DNA from: Pigoraptor chileana
Lineage: Eukaryota; Opisthokonta; Filasterea
Assembly (NCBI GenBank): GCA_943704495.1
Contig: CALSCR010000672.1
Coordinates: forward strand, 1 to 27,226
Reading direction: 5' to 3'
DNA: 27,226 nucleotides
The first letter of the stretch is position 1. Every line of letters begins with the position of its first letter. The position numbers and the translations under genes were made by a program. Positions 9,897 to 19,098 of this stretch are shown piece after piece. A model generated the notes under the pieces. The model was not told the origin of the DNA and did not search any database. It saw nothing but the letters and a program-made list of their open reading frames with translations.

Positions 9897-10766
9897 CCTG
9901 GCGGTGGTCGTCTTACGCGCGTGCGAGTTAGCGCCACAGGAGTAGTTTAGTTTCTCAAAGATGCGTGACACGGGTGCGCACGCCAAGGAGTTTCGACGGC
10001 CCCGTTCCGAGGCTTGAAACAACAAGGAATCACGCCATAACACACGATTGATTTCAAATCATTCGAAAGGGGAGGATTTTTCTAGCGGGCTTCGAGTACC
10101 AATATGAAAGGTGCACCAAGGAGTCACAAAGATGGGGGTCGGGAGGAATGGTTTCGATCCACACAAATTTTCGCTCTGCGGTGTTTCACAGCGGTGACTT
10201 CAATGGATTCATTCGCACCCAATAAAAGGCAAAAGAGATGGCTGCCACAAATCATGCACTCCTCACACACATAGACATACGCGCGCACAGCCCCACACGC
10301 ACAGTCTCACAGTGCAAACATGGTTGTGTCGGGGGGACTCGTTCATCGATGGTTGTTGGAGGTGTCTCTGTCCGGTCGTGCGTCAGTGCCAAAGGTGGAA
10401 AGAACAACATGGAGAAGTAAGCGAGATCTCGGAATGAAAGCCAAATTAATTAAGTAGAGGGTGGGTGGGACAAAATGTGTGATTAAGTAAAAGGGCCACG
10501 TGTGTATTGTATGGATATTTTCATAGTGTTTCTCTGTCTGCAACATGTGCTACTCTTTCTTAGGCTGAACAAAATTCGCACATTCTGTTTTATAAATCAG
10601 ATTCTCGATGCTTTGTCTGTAAGCTGTTTTTTAAGGTTAGTGGGTGTGTGTACATGTGAAAACCTCTGTTACCACTTTGCATGGTTTTTCTTGGGTCTCT
10701 TTTGCCCTTTATGTATTTTATTTTCGTCTTTTGTTCGTCCGAATGTCAATTTGTTGACATACTAGC

Positions 10767-10955
10767 TCAGATTAGTTTTTGTTCTCCGCCATCTAATACG
10801 CGATTGCGACCTGCACTTTCAAGTGCAAAGTAACCGCTTTCGTGTACTATAACGGAGTAGACACATGCCGCCATACTGAAGGCCGCGCGACACTTATCTC
10901 CTTGCGTGGTTTCAAATTTTCCGGTGGTATATATTTTGTTCTTAAATCGCGACAT
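10767..10955 (-). CDS. Possible small single-exon gene, 62 aa, function unknown
   Basis: Open frame MSRFKNKIYTTGKFETTQGD to the stop, 62 codons. Its ATG sits in an A-rich context (AATAAAAATGTCG) like the starts of the kinesin and RPEL genes, which is the main reason to list it. Composition is mixed, not low-complexity, but no family was recognised. It could equally be a chance frame in the long kinase/hemerythrin spacer. Confidence 0.2.
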   Translation of the reverse strand: MSRFKNKIYTTGKFETTQGDKCRAAFSMAACVYSVIVHESGYFALESAGRNRVLDGGEQKLI

Positions 10956-11062
10956 TTTTATTTCTTTTATTTCCAGACTCGTAATTTCTTCTTCAAGGAG
11001 GTGGACTGTTCCTGATCATACGTCCAGCTTAACCAAGTTGGTCATTTCGTTGTTTTGCTGAA

Positions 11063-11068
11063 TTTATT
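11063..11068 (-). terminator. Possible polyadenylation signal for hemerythrin gene
   Basis: AATAAA on the minus strand, about 257 bp beyond the hemerythrin stop codon and before the tandem duplication is fully cleared. Position is plausible for a 3' UTR; unproven. Confidence 0.25.
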
Positions 11069-11117
11069 TTCCTGATTGATTTGAATAATAACCAGTTTTG
11101 CACCAGATGCATAATCG

Positions 11118-11233
11118 CCGCAAGTATTTCTTCACGCACACACACGCATTCCCATAACTCGAACTTGCGCGAAAACCGCAAGTATTTCTTCACGCTCACA
11201 TACGCATTCCCATAACTCGAACTTGCGCGAAAA
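11118..11233. repeat. 58-bp tandem duplication with inverted arms
   Basis: Two head-to-tail 58-bp copies (11118-11175 and 11176-11233) that differ at two positions. Each begins CCGCAAGTATTTCTTCACGC and ends GAACTTGCGCGAAAA, so each carries inverted arms CGCAAGT / ACTTGCG (11119-11125 with 11163-11169; 11177-11183 with 11221-11227). It lies just past the hemerythrin gene 3' end. Confidence 0.95.
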
Positions 11234-11324
11234 TCTTAAAAGTATTGGAAAGTGCCGGAGTATATTGCAACGAGCGTCGAGGGCGGCAGTAATGTTGCGG
11301 GTGGCCATGGGTGAAGCCGGTGCC

Positions 11325-12413
11325 CTATTCTTCGAGTGGGTTGCTGCCGTGTCCTGTTATGCGGTCGCGCACCTTGTCCGTCATGCCCGCCACGGTGCCC
11401 ATCACAGTTGCACCCACGCCAGAGAGGGGGGTCAGGGGATGCGGGTGCGTGGGGGCGCGAGTGCGGGCGGACTCAGCCTGTGCCAGAGAAGGGAGGGCTG
11501 TAAGCACCGCAAGCAATGGGCACATATGCACGTGCACATTCAAAACGCCCACACATACAGACATATACACTCACACGCACGCCCGCTCATGCGCACATAA
11601 ATGCACCTTTTCACCAAGCTGAACGAGCTGTTCCCTGGAGCAACGCATGCGGAGTAAGGGAAAGATGCTGTCTTCCTCCTCGGAAATGTGCGCGTCGACT
11701 GATTGCATGAGCTGTAAATGCGAATAAATTCAGCGGCGGCGGCAGTTAATTGTGGGACCCGGAGCAGAGATCCATCACTGCCCTTGCATGCCAAAGCACC
11801 ATTAAATGTAACGGCAAAATAACCAACAGGAAGCACATGGCTTGTCCACTGACCTCTTGCATCTTGAATGCAAATCCCTGTGTGTCCTTTTCCTTGTCCA
11901 TCTTTTCGATCGCGTACATCATTTTTGTCACCTCGTCATGATCGTACAAGGCTTTGTCGCGCATGCTCTTGTCGTAGCTGTACAGCGTCGGATAAAGATA
12001 TTCCTGCAACCGAAACGACTGTGAGAAAGATATGTCTTCGAGGTCCGGAAGAAGAAAGAAAACAATACATCACTGATAATGTCCAGCTCGTTGTGAACTG
12101 ATCCACTCTTACGCTGGTGACAGCCAATCAAGGTCCACCAGTAACCATTGCGCTCACAGTCCAATTTCATCGCCACGTTACGTCTGTCAGAGTGCGTATG
12201 CCAAATGTACAAGGATCAATGCGACAAGGTCCACACACACACACACACCCGCTCAAGAAAGTCATGCGTGGAGAGGCTGCGGATGATCAGCTCGGCGAGG
12301 TTCTTCCGTTCATTGGGCGACGTCGCCGACACAAACTGCTGGTATAAGTTCTGAACAAGCCTGTGGTCATTGATGAGAAGCGAGGGAAGATCTGTGCTCG
12401 TTTGGGTCGCCAT
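11325..12413 (-). CDS. Hemerythrin / HHE cation-binding domain protein
   Basis: Four-helix-bundle protein predicted to bind a non-haem di-iron centre (oxygen, iron or redox sensing in this family). Exons: 12249-12413, 11854-12003, 11607-11711 and 11325-11477, all joined in phase 0, giving 190 aa. The histidine-rich signature is present once per helix: NDHRLVQ (His17), THDFLEREYLYP (His50/Glu54, the HxxxE...LYP pattern), YDHDEV and DAHISEEED. The second exon must start at GAATATCTT because that keeps the HxxxE to LYP spacing of the family; the upstream AG would add five residues. The C-terminal 50 residues (AESARTRAPTHPH onward) are outside the bundle and unrecognised. The exact ligand set and cofactor are inferred. 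It is divergent from THOC6. Confidence 0.88.
12233..12248. repeat. (CA)8 run at hemerythrin 5' splice site
   Basis: On the coding strand it reads GTGTGTGT... immediately after exon 1 (GAGCGG|GTGTGTGTG), so the microsatellite itself supplies the donor. Confidence 0.9.
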
Positions 12414-13225
12414 TCTCGTTCTGGTTTTTTGCCTTGCTATATGTTTCTGGTGTCATAGCCAAACAGATGAACGAAAGATCCGCATCGAATCGGAATCCAG
12501 TTTATATACCCCATGTCATACTGGAAGGCATTCCACGAATGCAAAGTCATACAAAGAGGTGTCCAGGAGGAGTCCCAGTTGTCTGCGGCCATACACCCCA
12601 TACACCCGGGCGGGAAATGTTACGCCACGCGCACGACAGCCATATTAATTCACTGAAAAAGTGAGTCGACTGTTGGGTTGTCTGCTGGCCATACACCCCC
12701 ATACACCCGGCAAATGTGACGCAAGCACACGACATGCCATATTAATTCACTGCAACAGTGAGTCGACTGTTGGGCATTATTCGCATAGCTGTCACTCATG
12801 TGTGATGCACATGTGTTGCATATGTGTTGTTCGGCATACACCACACTTCAGGGTCGGTCAAAATACGGGAGGCAATATACGAGTTGAGTTGCACGAGTAT
12901 AATCATTGCCACAATATTGCACTCAGGGGTACTGAGGACCCCTCAGATTGTACAATGTTTGCAGTACCACTGACGTTTGGATCGTGCAGGTCGGTCCAAG
13001 TTCAGACTGCGTCAGTTCGTGATGTCAACTATATGACGTCACTTCCACTCGAACAGCCGCTGTCTTGCGCGTTCAGTAATAGGTCAATCAATCGCCATAC
13101 GATTGTGCAGCAAACGACTGAATGCACACCCACGCCGCCTCTACAAGCGCAATACTTCAGGATCATATATCATCATAAACAACATAATTTCATTTGTTGC
13201 GCAGTTCGCTATCTAACTCGTGAAG
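12414..13225. other. Divergent intergenic region hemerythrin / THOC6
   Basis: 812 bp between two head-to-head starts. Main contents are the tandem duplication at 12578-12773, a cluster of CATGTGT-like words at 12797-12830, and overlapping hairpins at 12925-12946. A 205-codon plus-strand frame runs through the duplication and across the THOC6 start; it was not accepted. Confidence 0.55.
12578..12773. repeat. ~98-bp tandem duplication with hairpin core
   Basis: Two diverged copies (12578-12676, 12677-12773), each running from GTTGTCTGC, through CCATACACCC and CATATTAATTCACTG, to GTGAGTCGACTGTTGG. Each contains a small hairpin: TCACT-GAAAA-AGTGA (12650-12664) and TCACTG-CAA-CAGTGA (12747-12761). 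No transposon ends or target-site duplications were recognised. Confidence 0.9.
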
Positions 13226-15533
13226 ATGGCGCTCGCCGCCCGCCCTTACAGTATTGTCGATGGCGTGACAAGATATAATTCGCACGTATATGCGGTGAGA
13301 ACCACTACTATGGACTTTCCCATCTGTTTATACCACCAATGACGCTAATGTTAGTGTAATCTTTACACATGCAGGAATCTCTACTGCGGTCGCGCCAGGC
13401 GGAGTGTGCCTCGGTGTTCGCGCAGGCGTATTCCCAGGATGGCTTCTTTCTCGCCGCCGCCCGTAGCGACGGCCGTGTCTGTGTTTGGAACATCGTGGCA
13501 CTGCTCGAGGAAGGCGAAAGTGGCGTGGACTCGCGAGCACCGTGCACGTCGTTTTTGATCGAAAGCACCGAGACCGCCATATACACTCTCACAACAGCAT
13601 ACGTCGACGGTCACTCATTATTGTTTGCAGGCACTTCGCGTGGTGTGCTTGCGTACCAATGGCATGCGATCATCGAACGAGCCCGCCACGTACGCTTTGA
13701 TGGCTTTCTGGAACCTGCTGTTACTCTATCAACGCCGACTGCAACGCAGGGCGGGCTCCAGGGCACAGAAGTGAATGCGATTGTGTGCGATGCAGCGTCT
13801 GGCCGACTGTATGCGGCTGGCGGAGAGAATGTCGTGCAACAATGGGATATCAGGACTGGTCACCTCACCGCATCGTACGTTGGTCACAAGGATTATGTGC
13901 ACTGCCTTGCGCAAAGGTTTTCTCGTGGCCAGGTGCGTGTGAATAGAGATTTTCGTTTCGGTGTTCTGTGGATGCTGTTGTGTGGATGACTTGGTTTAAG
14001 GGTGACTTCGTTGAGGACAGTGGAGCTGTGTGCACCGCAGGGTTATAATTGTTGCTGGTGTTACTTCGTGCTGCGCTGCCAGTTGACCAAGTGAGTCCCT
14101 GTCCCCCCCTTCTTGCCAACCTTCTCCTCGTCCCTATGCAGATCGTGAGCGGCTCGGAGGATGGTACCGTTCGTTTTTGGGGTGAGGGCAGACTGGCTGT
14201 CATTGTGTTTGCCGATGATTGAGTATCGTTTGGGGAGGGGCGGGGGGGTTGAGTTGTGTGTGTCGGTAGATTGCGATGGCGTTGGTGAATGTATGGTCGG
14301 AGTTTCGACATTTCATATTCAAATTACACCTTCCTTAAGCTGCTGCTGTTGTTGTTGTTACTTATCTCCCCACTTTTCGTTGTCCTTGCATTGAATCCTA
14401 GACACACGCACGGGGACTTGTGCCCGCTCGCTGTCGCCTGCCCTGGCAATTAATCCCTCTGCAAAGAAGGCCACACATTATGTGTCATGTGTTGCAGTGG
14501 ACTCCAACGGTGACTGGCTGGTGCGTTTAGCCCGTGTGCGAGTGTGCGCGTGCATTAGTTGTTGGTGTAGATGTGAGCGGGATGCATAAAAGGGCATTGG
14601 GCAACTGACTGGTCAGTATCAGTATGACCGATTCTGAGAGACACGCGGCAGGGCCTCCCCTCCCCTCTCTCCAGACCCAATCCCTCATTCGTCTCATTTT
14701 TGTTCACAAACTCATTGCGAATTACAATTGATGTTTGTTAATTGGCACCATGCTTGTGTGCAGGCGTGTGGCGGAGGATTCCCTGTGGCGGTGGTCCACG
14801 CAGACTCCGGAAGCGTCGTCGCATCAAGTCCTCGCTGCGTTGGCACTCGCGACTTGTGCTTTCATGACAATATGGTCCGTATGCACACGAAGATGCGTAG
14901 TGTGTGTGTGTGTGTGCGTGTGTGTGCGTGTGTTTGTGTGTGATCAATTGCTGCCATTGCTTGTTGGGTGTGGTCTCCTGCAATTGTGTGATTGGCATGG
15001 CGGTGATTTCCACACCCGTTTTGCTGAGGTGTTTGTTTTTTTGTTGAAATCCAACCGCTCTTTTGATCTTACGCATTTGTACACCCGCGAACTTTTCGTG
15101 TCCTATATGTGGGACTCACAGATACTTGCAGGTGGCGGTGACCGCCTGGTGCGAAAGCTTGATATGGATGCGACGGTCAGGGGAGAAATCGCCACTTCCT
15201 CCGCCGTTGTTTATTCAATCAAGCCAAACGTTAATGCCGCCACACATGCTCAGGTGTGTGAAATTTGTGTGTGTGTCTTATGTGTGACTTTGGGTCTGTG
15301 TCTGAAGAAAAGAGACGTGTGCTGTTGGCTGGTTTGCGTGCGAGTTCATGAGGCGGCTACCTCCTTGTCATACTAGTGCAAGCACCCCCACTGTACACTC
15401 GCCGTCACTCAATCTCCATTCATGCGCACGTGCGCACTCCACGCATCAGGTCGTCACTGTGGCCGGCACAAGCAACACGGTCGACGTGTATCTGAACTTG
15501 TCCTATCGATCTCTTACGCTGCTGATGTCTTGA
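13226..15533 (+). CDS. THOC6: THO complex subunit 6, WD40 protein
   Basis: WD40 beta-propeller subunit of THO/TREX, coupling transcription with mRNA export in the nucleus. Seven exons: 13226-13294, 13375-13932, 14142-14181, 14402-14520, 14764-14874, 15122-15253 and 15450-15533, summing in phase to 370 aa (human THOC6 is 341). Diagnostic segments are GTEVNAIVCD, LYAAGGENVVQQWDIRTGHL, GHKDYVHCLA followed by IVSGSEDGTVRFWDTRTGTC, GDWLACGGG, ILAGGGDRLVRKLD and a C terminus VAGTSNTVDVYLNLSYRSLT; human THOC6 has GHTDYIHCLA, SGGEDGAVRLWDLRT, CGGG and a corresponding SCRVDVFTNLGYRAFSLSF end. Exon 1 is short (23 codons); an alternative ATG lies at 13369 just before exon 2. AATAAA follows the stop at 15579. 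Confidence 0.93.
14900..14942. repeat. TG-rich microsatellite in THOC6 intron 5
   Basis: Imperfect (TG)n with TGCG and TTTG interruptions on the coding strand, about 25 bp after the exon 5 donor. Confidence 0.9.
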
Positions 15534-15949
15534 ATGTTCGTTGGTATCTATCGTCGCGGTCGAACTGACTAATGAAATAATAAACTTAAATATGCATTGT
15601 GTAGATGCATGTCAAGCACCACCAAACACCCGCGGTTGTACTGTACTGTACAGACCTGTTGTTCCTTGGTCATAATGTAAGACAAAGATATGCTCACTCG
15701 GCTCGCCGGTTCATTAATTCATATCTCGTAATCACATATCCACTTGCCGATCACTCAAAACACCAAAGAGTGCCGAAACGGACGATTGAGAGAGAGAGGC
15801 ACAAAAGAAAAGCAAATAGAAGGGGGCGACGACAACAAAAACGACAAGACTGTACACGCACACGCTCACATGCTCACGCCGTGGGTCAAGCAGAAGCGAA
15901 GGGCAATGAGGAGATTTGGGACAACCGCCGGCGACAGAGGGACGACACA
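15534..15949. other. Convergent intergenic region THOC6 / RPEL gene
   Basis: 416 bp between two stop codons, expected to hold both 3' UTRs. A plus-strand AATAAA at 15579-15584 serves THOC6. An A/G-rich stretch runs at 15781-15850. No RNA gene or coding exon was recognised. Confidence 0.6.
15579..15584 (+). terminator. Polyadenylation signal AATAAA of THOC6
   Basis: Canonical AATAAA 46 bp after the THOC6 stop codon, in AT-rich sequence. Position fits a short 3' UTR. Confidence 0.55.
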
Positions 15950-18156
15950 CTATTCGCTGATAATGTGCTGTGTCTTGAGCTGGTCGGCTGTGGGCCTGTG
16001 CTGCAGCTTGCTCTCCAGAGAGTCCTCCACCTGCGCCCGCTTCAGCGCTTCTTGCTGTGCGACAAGCGCGGGGGATGTGCCAGGGTTCTTCAGAATGTTG
16101 TGGTCAACCTGAGCGCGAGCAGGCGGGATACGGCATTGCAATGGGACGCGCAATTGCGGTGGCAGGTTAGTGTGCTGGTTTTAGCGCCTGTGGTGCGTCA
16201 ACAGTCAACAACAGATACAACGTATCAGCAGGGCCAACGCTGACGAACAGAGATAACGGTTCTGCGCATACTCACAAGCTCCGCCTGAGGGGGACGGCGG
16301 TTGACATCGTGGTGAAGTTGGTCCTGGATCTGTGCCCGCTTCAGCGCCTCTTGGGCAGCCTGGATTGCGGGTGCGGCAGTTGTGTCTGAAGGGGACAATA
16401 GTATTTTGTGCGTGTGTGTGTGTATGGGGTGGAAGTGTGTAAAACGAAGCGAAAATTAAATCCAGTGCGAAGCCCACAGTCAATGGCAGTAAGCAGACAG
16501 AGCAGCATTGCAAGCAGCTAACCCAGTGAGACAACGTCCAATTCTTCAAACACATCGCATGTCATATCAGGGGCAACGAGACGTAGACACGCACCATGAA
16601 GGATGTTGTGGGCAAGCAGGTCCTGCTTCTCGGGGCGATTGGAAAGCTTATTCTCGAGACTGTCTTCGATCTGAGCTTTCTTAAGTGCGTCCTGTGCAGC
16701 CTGAAGTGTGGGGGCAACAACAGAGTCTGACAATGTAGTGCGCGTGCGTGTGTGTGTGTGTGAAATTGTGGGCAGGGGGATTAGGTCGATGAGGCAAGCT
16801 TGTTCGGATTGAGTTTGCATCGCCCTTTGTATGGCCCCCAATTCATTCCCCACTCGAAGCGAGGTAGTGCCATGAGATCTCGGCAATCAACGACAAACCG
16901 AACAGCATTATATCTACCGGCGAACTGGACTCACCCTTCATAATGTTGTGCTCAACGAGGTCATCCTTAGTAGGACGAGACTCCAGCTTGTGGGCGAGGT
17001 GGTCCTCGATCTTTGCCTTCATGAGCTCCTCCTGTGCGTGCTGCAGGGAGGGCGCCACTGTCGATGCTGTGCAGGCGCAATAGCGTGTGGTGGTGGTGGT
17101 GGTGGTGGGAGACACGGCATGAAGCGCGGCAAAGAAACGGATCCATTCTGATCGTAAATATAAGAGCAACACACCTAACATCTCTGTTCGGGGGATGTTT
17201 GACCCATGCATGAGCAAGGTGCGAACAAAAAGGCAAAAGTGCAATGGAATCCCACCTTTGAGAATGTTGCGGTCAACCAGCTCCTCCTTCTCAGGCCTCT
17301 CTGCAAGCTTCTTGTCGAGTCTTATGGCGGCCTCTGCGAGTTCGGCCTCGTGGGCTAGAAACAATCAAGACACGAGCAATGAAATCAGGTTATTTGGAAT
17401 GAAGAGAGACCGAGTGCTTTAACGAGCACAATCGGCATTTGAGTCAGTCCGACTTCCACGTGCAAATGTGCAAACATCCAAACGCGCACTTTTCTTCCGA
17501 CTTGGGGAATTACGAAGGGCTATTCCAAAGGCCCAACAAGACTACAGCCTTGTCTTTTGGCAACAGAAGGGTGGGAGGGACGCGCCTACTCACAATGCGG
17601 CCGCTCATCCTCGGCGGGCTTCAGAACCTCCTGGATATCTCCCAGAGCGGGGCGCACATGCAGCTTAGCATCAAGTGCGTCAGCAATCTTGTGCTTCTCA
17701 AGATCAGCCTGCGCTGCCTGGAGTGCAGATGCAGTGTGCGTGCCTGCGAACCGTGTCGAGAGAGAGAGTGTGTGTGTGTGCGTGTGTGTGAGTGTGCAGG
17801 AACGGGGACGGGAGGGTTATTTATGTGACCCACTGTGTCGCCGTTAACAATAACCGCGAGCGAACAGATACCGAACTCGAAGCATCTTGCGACCGAAGTG
17901 ATCGTTAGGTTGGAGTAGCGATTTGGTCACTCTGCAGACACTTACTCTTGAGAACGCCGCGCTCCACCAGCTCGTCAGGCTCGGGGCGGTTGGAAAGGCG
18001 ACGGGAAAGAGTTGCTTGAACGTCTGCACGGGGCGGAATCCAAGAGTCGCATCAGTTCCGTGATAAAGAAACTCAAAACAACTTGTACGCACAGATGCAT
18101 ACGGAATAATTCACATACAAAGTGGATCAGAGTTGAATCTCACCTTCGGATGCCAT
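15950..18156 (-). CDS. RPEL-repeat protein (seven RPEL-like units)
   Basis: RPEL motifs bind monomeric actin in MRTF and Phactr proteins; fungal and protist multi-RPEL proteins resemble this one. Eight exons: 18144-18156, 17946-18023, 17594-17743, 17256-17354, 16935-17057, 16595-16726, 16276-16385 and 15950-16108, in phase throughout, 287 aa. Core RPEL arginine-proline pairs fall at residues 17, 61, 100, 141, 185, 229 and 273, spaced 39-44 residues apart. Good units are RPEPDELVERGVLK, RPEKEELVDRNILK, RPTKDDLVEHNIMK, RPEKQDLLAHNILH and RPPQAELVDHNILK. Unit 2 (RPALGDIQEVLK) is degenerate and unit 7 (RPTADQLKTQHIIS) partial. Units 3-7 follow a helix such as LQAAQDALKKAQIEDSLENKL. Introns 1-6 are phase 1, so exons 2-6 are symmetric and each holds one repeat. 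The start MASE follows TTAAAA. Actin binding is inferred. Confidence 0.92.
17085..17108. repeat. (GTG)n trinucleotide run in RPEL gene intron 4
   Basis: GTG/TGG run of eight units just upstream, in coding orientation, of the exon 5 acceptor; it reads CAC on the coding strand, and is followed by ACAGCATCGACAG. Confidence 0.9.
17769..17795. repeat. TG microsatellite in RPEL gene intron 2
   Basis: Imperfect (TG)n on the plus strand next to a short GA run; CA on the coding strand. Similar runs occur in introns 5 (16743-16762) and 6 (16407-16424), all placed near the 3' splice site. Confidence 0.9.
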
Positions 18157-19098
18157 TTTTAATATCTGAGATTAAAGTACTAAAAGATCCTGTAAAGACA
18201 CGTTCAAGGAATAAAAATGTGCTTGGAATTTTAGTTCCGAAGTGTTTCTGAATGTCAGATGATCTAGTCGCAGCCGGGGTTAAAAATACTCACCTCAACT
18301 GGACGGGCTGTGAGTTTACCTATGTTTTTCTCTGAACGTATACATTGCGTTCTAAGTTGGATCCATCAGCTGAGAAATAACCCGCCATTTGCCATTAGAG
18401 AAGCCGCGGAATGCACTGGATCATAGGCGTGCGAGTGCATGTGAGGTGGATGTGAGGTGTATGTGTGTGCGTGTGTGTGTGTGTGTTTGTGCATCTGTGC
18501 GATTCACACTCGGTGTGACACGAAACAGAATTGTCAACACACACACACAGTCACAACCACTGCTATCACTCACTATGGACAATGTATGGACCGGGCGTGC
18601 AATTTTTCATGGGGGCGGGGACTGGCCAATGGGAGCGCGCCGTGGACCACCCGCCCGGCGCACTGAATTGAGTCACGGCCCGATTTCTCACATAAATTGA
18701 GGGTCGGATGTGAGATTGATCCAAACAAAAACAGAGTCGCCCAGAGCTGGTTTCGCTTATCCATACATGTATAATACAGGCTAGTGCAGTGCTTTTTTAA
18801 GTAATGAGAAATAAAACAGGTCATAAAAAGAGCATTAGTGCCTACAATTATCATAGTAGGATATAGTGACCAGCTGAATGCCCAGATCGGCCGCTGTTTC
18901 AAACTTTGATTCAGCATTCCACACTCTCGTCCTGAGTTCACGTAGTTCAAGTTCATACGGAGAAATCGAACAAGATTAAGTTACTCATCCAGCCGTGGGC
19001 GTAGTTAATTTCCGTGAATATACCAATCCTTTCCACGCTCGCACCTGCCCACTGAAGATCAAGCACAGTCGCAGTCTAGTCTGTGTTTGCTCGCAACG
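18157..19098. other. Divergent intergenic region RPEL / PACRGL
   Basis: 942 bp between two head-to-head starts. Contains a TG microsatellite (18465-18487), a GC box and CCAAT box (18611-18633) and AT-rich sequence nearer PACRGL. No X-box-like palindrome and no convincing exon were found. Confidence 0.55.
18611..18633. promoter_or_regulatory. GC box and CCAAT box
   Basis: GGGGGCGGGG (18611-18620) followed by GGCCAATGGG (18624-18633), matching Sp1-type and NF-Y-type consensus. They lie about 460 bp from both the RPEL and PACRGL starts, within a locally GC-rich stretch. Promoter role is inferred. Confidence 0.4.

Larger units (their letters stand above)
9897..11324. other. Intergenic region between kinase 5' end and hemerythrin gene 3' end
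   Basis: 1.4 kb. Positions 9897-10043 remain open in the kinase frame without an ATG and may be 5' UTR or an upstream exon. The remainder is AT-richer. It holds a doubtful 62-codon minus-strand frame (10767-10955), a 58-bp tandem duplication (11118-11233) and a minus-strand AATAAA (11063-11068). Confidence 0.55.

Noticed and set aside
9897-10043. Extension of the kinase N terminus to 10043
   Set aside because: The frame is open but its first codon there is GTG; the first ATG is at 9896, so the extension is kept only as a possible upstream exon.
10149-10159. tRNA B-box-like word GGTTTCGATCC
   Set aside because: One extra T compared with the B box, and no acceptor stem, anticodon arm or A box could be placed around it.
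11118-11233. CRISPR-like repeat
   Set aside because: Only two direct copies with no spacer between them, in a eukaryotic intergenic region.
12661-13278. 205-codon plus-strand open frame upstream of THOC6
   Set aside because: Begins inside the tandem duplication, crosses the THOC6 start in another frame, no domain or codon pattern; treated as chance.
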